From: Siphonodentalium dalli
Taxonomy: Eukaryota; Mollusca; Scaphopoda; Gadilida; Siphonodentaliidae
Direction of reading: 5' to 3'
DNA length: 64,000 bases
NCBI GenBank assembly: GCA_032622095.1
Contig: CP136064.1
Coordinates: forward strand, 180,764,011-180,828,010
The translations under genes were made by a program, and so were the position numbers. The notes under the pieces are model-generated. The model was not told the origin of the DNA. It saw only the letters and a list, made by a program, of their open reading frames with translations, and ran no database searches. Numbering within the stretch: position 1 is the first letter of the stretch; each line of letters opens with the position of its first letter. Positions 35,258 through 46,400 of the stretch are shown piece by piece.

Positions 35258-35571
35258 ATTGTGGCGTTCCATTTCACTGAGGAGCATGTGGCACAACGTT
35301 ATGATATAACATGCAGTATTGTAATATATCGACACATGCCTTTAGTTATGATCAAAACAACGAGAAAACACGAAAATCGCACGGTTTCATCGCCTAACTG
35401 CGAAATTTCATTTTATCCTATTAAGTTATCTTGCCTCTAATTGACAGAGAACGTGCAGTGTTATGTTATTTCTTGGACTGTTTATCTATGAATATCATTT
35501 ATGATGCACGTTTTTCGTGGTTTTATGTAAATATTGACTCTGAAACATCGAAAACCGCCTGTCTCGAGAAA

Positions 35572-35955
35572 TGTCCACACCGCGACATTATTTACAATAT
35601 AGGCCACCCCGGTTCCATTTTAACTAAGGGCAACAACCTACCATATGCATAAGAAAGTTTTGCCTTTTGACATTTTGTTTTGAAGATTTTGGACAATATA
35701 AAGAAGAAACACATGAAAAATGAGACGAAAATAAGTGCACCCTCCAGCGCACCTTAATTAATGTCCACACCGCGACGCTATCAAAGGAACTAGAAAATAT
35801 GTCGGGAGACTAACAAAATTGCTCAAATAGTAGGCCTACACATGGGGGTGAAGAATCGTGAATAAAAACGAATGGACGTCTGACATAAACAGAAAATGAT
35901 GAAAAATGAAGAAAATATAAAAAATGTCCACACCGCGACATGTCCACACCGCGAC
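35572..35955. repeat. four copies of TGTCCACACCGCGAC
   Basis: The 15-mer occurs at 35572, 35762, 35925 and 35941, all on the plus strand, the last two one base apart. The sequence between is AT-rich with no other shared blocks. Role unknown. Confidence 0.75.
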
Positions 35956-37281
35956 GCAGAATAACGTTACAGCCAGCCACAGACACATTTCACGATTAGA
36001 ATATTTGGGTGGTTCTGTTGTAAAATGGTCAACACGATGTACATACGCATATAGTAATTATAGTTCCTATTGGATCGGGGGTGTGAGTGAGTGGGGGTGG
36101 GGTGCGCTCAGAGAGAAGCAGATGACAATTCGAAAATCAACTGTTTCGGTACTTTTCAACAATCGTTCTGCCTGTGGGACGATTTCCGGCTCGTGTGGTA
36201 TAGCAAAGGCGTCAATGACACATTTTGGCCCATCGGAATATCTCACTGACAATTCTATCTGATTGAGCTCATCGAAAAACAATGCTAAATACCAAATTTC
36301 AGTTCAATATCTTGAAACATGTAAGAGAAATCCATCGACATTGTTTTCTATTGTAAATTATCTTTGCAATTTGGCGAACCCCTTGAGGAACAGAGTTTAC
36401 TTGACGTATGCTCACGTTGTCTACACCAGAGTTCCTCCATCGTTTGGCGTCAAACCAAGTGTACGATGGACCAGGGCATGACCGACTTGATAGGAATCGC
36501 CATTTATGCGATCAAAATCTGTTTCCAATTATCAGATCTGTACCCTGTATGCGTTGACCTCTTAGAGAGTTTGAACTCTAAGTCACGCCCACAAAACACA
36601 CAAATTTCCACCACCTATATTCAAATGGCCGTATCTCATAGACGTTTCAACGTGCGGAGCTGGGCGATACGTCGTTTGTACAGATACATCATCGGCTACT
36701 CCGTGATGTACGTGTTGATAATTCAAATATTAAAAAAAGGGCAAATGGCAAACAAGTGGCAAAAGTTTGGTTGGTTTCCATTAATCATGATATTCGAATT
36801 AAACACACGTTTTGGAGAAAGTACGAATTTGACAATGACGTCGCCCTGATTCAACCCAAAAACGTCATTAGCACATGCTGTAATGAACGACCTTGATTGA
36901 CCTTGACCTTGCCCTATAATTTTGCCAAATGTCATTTTCGTGGTCACCAATATATGTGCTGCATAGGCCTAGCTACTCACATAAAATTCATCGGCATGTG
37001 ACATATTTCATTTTTTCAGAATTTTCTGGAGGAATTTGTTCATTTAAGAGAGAATCACCCTTGGACGTATTCATTCAGATTCAGACGCTAATCTTACATG
37101 TACTGATTTCTGGGTATAAATCTATCGGGGACCAACATTTAAGTGATTTGAGCGCGATCTATATAATGCCTTTTAAAATCTAATGAGGGGGATAACTCTC
37201 TTTTGCAGCAGATGTTGTCCGGATTGTATGGTGCTGTTTTCAAGACCTGAGTATGTACTTACATTTTCCTGAGCGTCAATC
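35956..37281. other. upstream region of SMARCB1
   Basis: 1.3 kb with no accepted gene. The 161-residue frame at 36364-36849 has no recognisable domain and is probably chance. The bases just before the SMARCB1 ATG should hold its 5' untranslated region and promoter. I see no TATA-like box in an obvious place and cannot set the start site. Confidence 0.4.
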
Positions 37282-37437
37282 ATGGCGGCGGACCGACTGA
37301 ACATGGAAAAGGTTCGGGCGATGGATTCGCCTGTTCCGAACCCTTCTATGACACCCGGTGGTATAAAAACATATGGACAAAAACCAAGGTCATTCCAGAT
37401 CGAAGAAGCTGGTGAATACTATTACATAGGTTCCGAT
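37282..37437 (+). CDS. SMARCB1: SMARCB1 exon 1
   Basis: ATG at 37282 starts 52 codons ending YYYIGSD before the donor GTGAGTCA, phase 0. [20 protein letters not shown] matches human [20 protein letters not shown]. The first 31 residues have no human counterpart beyond the initiator region. Met 8 or Met 14 could also be the start, but the first ATG has a purine-rich CAATCATGG context. Confidence 0.93.
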
Positions 37438-40400
37438 GTGAGTCAAATTCCTTTGTTCACCTCGATGGTCCCGTACCGGTACGACGAGAATAGGTGAATC
37501 AAATTTTATTCAACAAAAAGCGCAGCACTATGATTTAGCCCTGTCATAACCTCTATATATCTAGCGATAGAATTCCTGAAATTTAGTTCAGTCTACTTGG
37601 AACTTCCCCAGACGGCCAGAGTATATATTGTTTTACTTACCATGTATCACTATCAGTTACGATGTATCACTATCAGTATCAGTGTCACTAGTAGTAGTAG
37701 TATCAGCCTATCACTCAGGGGACGTCAATTGCAAACAAAAAAAATCTTCCCTGGTTGGTGCCAATGGCAGTACTGTCAGTGTCACTGGTAAGTCAGGCCA
37801 ACAGGCAACATGAGACTCAGACTTTTGTGTCACAATGCAGTAAGCATAATTGTTTGGGTCCGTGGCAGCTTATCCCGTTAAATGGTAATGGTATCGGCTA
37901 TTCCCCCACTGACTGCGAGTAATCTTGACTTGAGTAATCTCCAATTATCCAGCCCTCGAAATTGAATCACAATGAGGAGATGGTGTGATTTTTGTTTATC
38001 AGCATAAATGATTGACATGATTATGTTATAGTGCTGAAACGGTTGACCCATTTTTGTAGCCGGTTAACCGCGATGTGTAACCGGATCATAACCGGTTATC
38101 CGCTATTTTCAACCTATGACTTTACACTGATTATTTACACCATAATATGTACCAATATATCAGTATAATTTGATTTATTAACTGTATGGCAAACTCGCGT
38201 AATGTTTACACAGACATAGCTTCTATTAAACGAATGTAAATCACCAAACACGAACGTCACAAAGCCACGTGTTGACAACTTGGCAGATGACACAGTGAAC
38301 TAAAACTCAGTTTTTATAAATAGACGTGTCATGCTTGACCTGTTTGTACTGCAGTTGCGACTGCTACCTGACTTGTTATCGTTCTCGTCTTGGGAAGAAT
38401 ATTGTGTGACCTATATACATGTTCGCACATGCAAATATCAGCAGTGTTTTTTTTATTGCCATTATAGCGTTTGTGGGACTGGCCGATTATTAGGTCATGT
38501 GACTCAGGTATTCTAACTCCTGCGTGTTCTTTGAGATTGATAGGATCATGACTGACATCGATAAACACAATTATGAAGATTGTGAACTTTATGTAGTTAA
38601 CAAATGAAAATTAAAAAAACAGCTGAAAACAGTGTTTTCTGTTATAAGACAATCAAATGCTGAGAATTTATAGTCATTAGTAGGATGCAAATAAGTCCGA
38701 CTGCACGGGAACACCACTGAAGTGATTCGAGTTTATTTGAACTTCATCGACTGAGATTACTCAAACTCAGTAATGTTAGAAGTATAGACCGAGCGTATGT
38801 AAATAGGGTTGGTTCTCAGAGTTTGCATTCTGCCAATTTCTCTTTGAAATGTGCCCAGGCATCTGATTTACTCATTTCTTGGGTATCCATGATACTGTCT
38901 GCAAGTGGTGAGTCGGAGAGTAGAAGTCAAATGATCACGCCGTACTGCAGTGAAAACGATTGTATTGATCTTTGCCGATGACCAGGTGGCGTCAGTGCAC
39001 GTGTTTTACCGGACATCGGAATATCAAAGATAACGTCATGCATCTTTGATGTTTAGCCGCCAATGCCAGACTATGTAATCTACCATTCATGGAAGACTTT
39101 TGATCTGAAGGACCTGAACACGATAGTTTTTATCAGTGGCATTGCATGTGTGTATTTATACATAGCGGTTAACCGGTTGATCGTAGTTCAACCGGTACCC
39201 GGTTATCCGGATATCCGTTTCAGCACTATTATGTTACCCGATGCTCTCAGTCTTGTGAGTGTGACACTTCGCTACAATACAAATTCAGTCCTTCCCATGA
39301 GACGGGTGCTATTGCGCTCGCGCCCGTCCGCGCCCGCGATTCCCTATTTCAGGGTGCAAACAAATGCGCTCGTGTTTTGACCGGACATTAAACGGAAAAC
39401 CGGCATTTCGTCCGGTGCGTAGACTAGCTCGCAAGTCGGAATTTTCATCGCTTAATGTAAAACGCATTTTGATTGGACAACGACAAACTATTAACCAATA
39501 GAATTACGTATAACAGTTCATGTTCGGGATACCGGAAATTCCGCCAAATTCGTTTTCGAAATAAATTTTATTAGTTTTTAATATGGTGCTGTTATCCACT
39601 TTTCTGAACTGGACTTTCAAAAATGTTGTCGGGTATTCGACGAAATACGAAAATGGGAAAACGTTGGTTACAAAAGTATGGTGCAAAACGTGTGCAAAGC
39701 AAGCGGATCGCGTGAGAAAAACGCTCAATGGAAGAACTCTTAAGGAATTTGACGTATTCACGGAGGGGAGCAATTTTGTAAATAAATATACATTCGAAAG
39801 GCATTTAAAAAGTAAAAGCCATCAGACCGCCACATATTATGAAAACATAGAACATTCAAATGCTGACAGTGGCAGGAGTGAGAAGGAACAGGATGTTGTT
39901 TGTGATAGCTCAGGTACCTGCGGAAGGGGAGCTGGTGTTAAAAGACCCAGCAACCAGCTGCGAATTGATCATGTATTGAATGAACAATCCAGAGAGGCCT
40001 ATAAGAAGCTACTCAGGACAGCTTATGTTTTATGTATAACTGAGCAACCCATTTCGACATTTAAGCCCATGGTCGAAATCCAGCGGGCAAATGGTGTGCA
40101 GCTGACTGCACGTAAAAATAACAACCAAACCGCAGTTGAGCTGATTAACAATCTTGCTGCGGCGTCAATGAGAAAGCTTGGTATTAAGCTGGCATCGGCC
40201 AAATTTTTCAGTCTCTTGACTGACGGATCACAAGCCAGGAAAACTTTGTCTGAAAAAGAACTTGTTTTCGCTCGTTTTGTTGTAAACGGAGAGGCACAAT
40301 TCCATCTTGTTGGTCTTGAGGATATTGATGACTTTGGCGATTGCACAGGGGAAAATCTGAAATCTTGTATTGACAATTTTGTTATGAATAAAGTTGGTCT

Positions 40401-43400
40401 AGAGGAAGAATTATACAAGAAACACTTTGTCGGTGCAACGGCAGATGGTGCTTCAGTCAACACAGGTGCATACAAGGGACTGCTAACACGACTTACATCT
40501 GATGACAGACCATGGCTGATCAAGGTGCATTGTGTGATGCACAGACTGGAGCTGAGCATCAAGAGTGCTCTGCTTGAAGTACAGCAGTTCAAAGCTATTA
40601 AGAATCTCCTAATTACCCTATTCAATTTATTGAAAAAATCTGGGAAGTTGAAACGTCACATTCGTGATCATGGTCAAAAAGTACTGGGCATGCAAGTTTT
40701 GACAATACCCAAAGTTAGTGGAACGAGGTTCATTACACACCTCAATAGAGGTCTTGATCACCTTTTACATAACTGGGTACTGTTATGCCAAGCAATTGAA
40801 AACATGATCGCGTCTGGAAATGCTAAGAAAATTGAACCGAAGTTAAGAGGCATTTTGAAAAAACTGAAGGATGCAATTTTTTTCTCATCTGCCGTTTTAC
40901 TGAAAGATATAACTCAACAGCTTAGTTTTTGTTCTTTAAACATGGAGAAGGAAACTTTTCTACTTTTTGAAGTAAAGCCTGTTTTAGACCTCCTTGTCCA
41001 AAATTTGAGGAAACTTACTGAAGACGAATATATTTATCCTCCCTCAGATGATAATGTTGTAATGAAAGAATACAGATTAAATTTTAATGGTAAAACTCTT
41101 GCTTGTAAAAGTCTTAAACTTGGGCATTGCAAAAAGAATTTGGTAAACAGACAGTATGTTGAAGTTCAGTATGATGGCATGACCGAAACAAAAAAGAAAC
41201 GCAGTACGTGTACTAATATTGTCCAGGAATCATTATCTGCCACTTCAAAACGCGTTATTCCTTCACTCATTGCTTGCATCAATAACAGATTCCCTTCATT
41301 TTCAAGCAGACAGTCGTCTGAATCCCAAGAAAATCCTACATGTAACTCTCTCGATAAGGATATTATTCATAATCTTGCAGTTTTGGATCCAGCTAACTAG
41401 AGCGATCTAAAAACTGAACTTGCATCCATTGAAAATATCTTTCAGCATTTTCATGTGCCTCTTGAGTTCAATGGCTACAACAATGAATCTGTAGTAAAGC
41501 CGAGAGGAGAATGGGAATCATTTAAGCACCTAGTGTCAAATTTTTACCCATGCATTCAGGCACCACAGTTATGGAAAAATATTTTATGCTACAGAAGGGA
41601 TCAATTCCCTAATATTAGTTTATTGGGGGAACTTGTTCTGACCTTGAGGCCTAGTAATTCCATAGTTGAGAGTGGCTTCAGCTACTTAACATGTATGCTA
41701 TCAGACAGAAGACTGAGCATGTCTCACTCAACTATGACTAGTCTGCTGAGACTTAAAATTGGCCACAAGTGCTCAAAGTCAGAACAAGAGCCTGAAGAAC
41801 TTATTGATGCTGCCTTATTGACTTACCTTTCCAAAAGGAGGTATAAAAAGTTAGATACCACTAGTGAACCTAGTGATTGCTTTAAGAGAATTTGTGTCAA
41901 AGCTGTAAAAAAAACCTCACAACACATGTTCAAGTAATGAAAAACTTGTCTCAAATAATGATTCTGATGGTGAGAACCTGCACAGTGTATCAATAGATCA
42001 TGGCCAAGTATGTGACTCTGCCGCAAACACAAATGATGGGTCTGAATCTTTTGATTCTGAACTTTCAGATTCACAATCTGATTCATGGTCTCAAATGGAT
42101 GAGGGTGAATCAGAATGTGACTCTGAAGATTCATCTGAACCGGAAGATTGAGTGCCACCTTGTACAATATTGAACTATGTTATTATTGTTATCTAATTTT
42201 ATTGTTCCATACCATTGAGGTGTTATTGTTCGATTAAATATAAGTTGTTATCCACCACAAGTGTGCCAATTGAGAAAATTTCAACAAACGTCCATGATAT
42301 TCATTTACATGTACATTTTATTATGAGTCATTTCTGTGTTATTAATTAATAATTTATTGTTCCACATTGACGTTTTATTGTTCTATAATTAAAGTTATTA
42401 TTTATACCACAATTGCAAATTCATATCTCTAAATGACCTGCTGGGTGACTGGTCAGGTGATGATAGCAAAATTGTTACCGACACATTCAACATGTGAAAA
42501 GGTATTGTGCAGACGGAATTTTTATTTTTATTTTAGAGTTATTGACCCTTTCTCGACTTAATAATTAATTAAGTGAAAATGCAATTGGATACCTTGACTG
42601 TGAAATCAACTTCTACAACTTATATCCTACATGTATGTACCGTACCTAAACTTCAGGAAAATGTTACTGACACATTGAAGATGTGCAACATATTTTAGAG
42701 AATATGCACTTTGTATAATATTAGGCTTAGGCCAAAACAAATTATACCTGTGTTTCTGGTGACATGCAAGAAAAAAATAGGGGTGGGGTATTGGCTTTTC
42801 ATTTTATTTTCAACTTAAATAAATATATATAACCCAGACTGCTTCTACTTGTTTTTAATGTACTATAAAATAATAAAACTAAGTACATAATATTAGAATT
42901 TTATAGTGTAAAGTTTGATTTGGCTGTGACCTAATTAAAGTGTGGTGTAATATACAGTTTAACAGTACACGTGATGTGTCTATTTTACATGGAAATGAGT
43001 CGGTTTACACAGAAAATAAAATCAGATGCATACTAATTTTCAACTTCAATAAAATGAAAATGGTCGGGTGCCGGAATAGGGGCGGGCGGGTCACCAGAAA
43101 CACAAGTTTTTGAAATTTTGGTCTGATGACAATGTCAATGATTATTGTAATTTGTTGGGAATAATAATTTGCATTCGTATTTTGTAAATGATGCACACTG
43201 TTGACAAATTCAAAATACATGAGAAAATGGCAATAAGTACCCAGTCAGGGGGGGGGGGGGGGGGGGGGTGGTGATGACAGGTCTGGGGTTATGTTGTTCA
43301 GTTTGGGGCTTTCTCACATTTCAGTTCACAATTTCAGATCCATGCCTGGAGTTAAGTTCACAATTCAGCATGTCCACTCTAAAATGGCTCCTATAGAGAT

Positions 43401-46400
43401 GAGTTAAATCCTTCTCACTATCATCAACATTTGTCATGCCAACTGGCAACATACACCAGAATGCACCATTTCAAAAATGAATATTCAAAATTCTCCCTGC
43501 ACAAATGGTTATTTAGGACACTACATTTAATAATTTTCCGATAAAAAATCGTAAGTCACTTGCAACAAGAAAAGATTGATCAGAATATGTCAAGATGCGA
43601 ATATTTTGAAAAGGCGCGGACGAATAAAGAGAATACCCATCTCCAATATAAACTAATTCTTTGTTATGTAATTATCTTATAGTGCAGACGGTCAATACTT
43701 AAATAACCGTTGATTTTACTATAATAATGTCCACTAACTGTTCTGATTGTCCACTTTATCCACTGTCTGGTATCAGTACGGCTGACTCATGTTTAGACAT
43801 TTCCGGTTTCGTCGCAAAGACAGAAACTCGACGGTATACAACCGACTAAATTGCTTGATTATAGATGTTCAGACTGTCGTACCATAATGGAATCTTGGTC
43901 AGATATGTTCGGGATATGTTAACAGTGCCAGTAGTGCACAGGAAACTAACCAGAGTTATATAATGTCATACTTTGTTAGATTACAGCACAATTTTAGTGA
44001 TGGGCGGTTAACCGAGAAAACAACTTTGTTTCGGTTTTTGACAATAAACCGAAAACCGACCGACGCGATTCTGCTCGAACCGACATTACGGTTTTTTTTA
44101 TATGTTTATTTTTCACTTAAATCTACTTATTATACCTCTCCAGGTACTTATTATTTGATATTGTTATCAAATTATCGGCCTCTCTGATCAATATTATATC
44201 GGAATGTGTCCATTTCGTCTCAGATATGTGTTGTTATAATATCGTAGGCGACTGTTTTTGTTCTTTTTCAAGACATGGCCGAACAAAATAACGAACAGGG
44301 TTCAACAAAAAGCCATGTTTGGAGTTATTTTACGCGTCTAACTGGAGACGACTCCAAAAAATGTCGCTGCTTAATATGTCATAAAAACGTCGTATCAGAG
44401 CATGCAAATACCAGCAACCTGGTCAGACAGTCGAAAACTAAACCAAGTAAATGGTATGAACACTTTAATTGATCGTCTGGACATTCCGATGTGACGTAAT
44501 CTGGGCAAACCATGTGCAGCTTGTAAACTATGTCGCAACATCAAAGCGATCACACCGCAGTCATTGAATGTGGGTCAATCATGCACGTGTCAAGAATTGT
44601 TACACAGTCAGGTCAAGGACGCCCACTGTTTGTGAATTTGCTGTTTGCGGTTGAATTCTCAGATACTATAATGTATATAATATGATAAATATGTTTTAAA
44701 CATGTCAGAAAGGGATGAACATTGAACAGTGAAGATGGGGGTGTTTATTTTTTGTATTGTATCATCTTTATGATCTTATCGCATTGGATTCATTTTGCGT
44801 CGGCATTTTGTCCCGTTGTTTACCGGTGATCGCAGTTCCTTCCTCAAATATTCAACGTTATTGGGACATTATTGACTCTAATTACGGTTAATTTGAAAGT
44901 ATATACTCAAATTGTATGTATTTCAGTATAATTTCACTATATAGTAAAAAAAACCGAAAACCGAACCGAACCGAAACCGAGGTTTTTTCTCCCAAAAAAA
45001 CCGAAACCGAATGTAAAAAATCAAAACCGCCCATCTCTACACAATTTAATCGAGAATTTTGCATATTTTTGTGCAAAAATTCGCTTTCAAATCCGTTTTA
45101 CAAGTGTTTTATCCTTTTAAAATTATAATCTTGCAGGTCATATATAATTCGTAATGTTTATCAAACAATAATCCGTAACCATTTGTCCATTCGGCGCGCT
45201 TGGTCGAAAATTGTTAATGTTGGCCTCCGAGCCGAAAAGTCGGGCAACGAAAACCGTCCGATGGTGGTGTTAAAAATTGATATTTCTGGCCTCTAAGTGT
45301 TGTATAGTAGAAAAAAGTATATTTTGGATGGTCATCGACAAATTTTTGTGTACGGTTTAGAATGCAGCTAGTGTACGGTTGATCAGCATTTCCATGTCTA
45401 CGAACGACTTCCCACAAACCAAACACGAGAACGGTTGTGAGCCGGTATGGGTTTTCGCATGTTTCCGCCAACTGTCCTTGCTGTTGTACAGAATGCCACA
45501 CACATCACACAACCAAGTGGAACTACTTTAATGTGTCTTCTTTGGCAGTAAAGATATGCTTTCTCTGAGTATTATTACCCGCATAGTACCTCACAAAGAA
45601 GCACATGCTTTCGTTGACTACCGAGATCTCGCGCTATCTAAAAATATCGCGTTCGCTGGTTGGCTTTCATTTATGAAACAGAGCAGTGCATTTTATCTGA
45701 GGGGTGAGAAGTTTGACAATGGTGATTGTAAACTTTACTATTTGTTTTGAAAGATTAAACGAGGAGGTTCAAATGCCCTTTTCAAAATCAATTCATGGGG
45801 TCAAAAATCATATATATTCTCAATTAGTTTCAGTGCAAAATACTCACTTTTTAATAAGCGTACAGACCCAAATAAGTACCGTACAGGGCGACATTTATTT
45901 CGACAATTAATTGCCGTACAGATACGCTTATTTGGACCCTGAGAGTACTCAAGAGTAGTGCTCCTGGTGTGAACAATCTTCAATGTCTTTCAGCATTACG
46001 TTCATTACTGACTCATCATGTGAGAGAAGCACAAAGTCATCTGCACATGCCGTTGAGACAGCCTATTTTGCACCTTGGAGATGGTCTTCTATATTCAGCA
46101 GTAATGGATTATTGAATCTTTTGTAGTGTGTAGCTGATAAAAGAACACCTTGCCTCACACCCTGTTAAATGGGGAATGCTTCAGATAATAGTTCTCCTTC
46201 CCATTTAACCTTTGACTCCATATCTTCATATAATATATGTTTTTCACCAGCAAACATTCGTCTCCTTCAATACAATCCATGTATAGTCTCTGCAATAAAC
46301 CAGCATGTTACACAACATCAAAAGCTTTCTGTGTCCAATGTAACCAGGTGGAGAGGTTTCTTTTCCTCCTTTGCCTCACTAATAACTTCAGTGATTAATA

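Noticed and set aside
34921-35440. Three overlapping frames rich in Pro-Pro-Pro or Gly-Gly-Gly repeats
   Set aside because: Produced by the 60-bp G-rich tandem units of the hAT-type element on both strands.
36364-36849. 161-residue plus-strand frame upstream of SMARCB1
   Set aside because: No domain, no splice or coding signature, composition like neighbouring non-coding DNA; kept out of the gene list.
40023-40625. 200-residue minus-strand frame
   Set aside because: Antisense shadow of the hAT transposase coding sequence.
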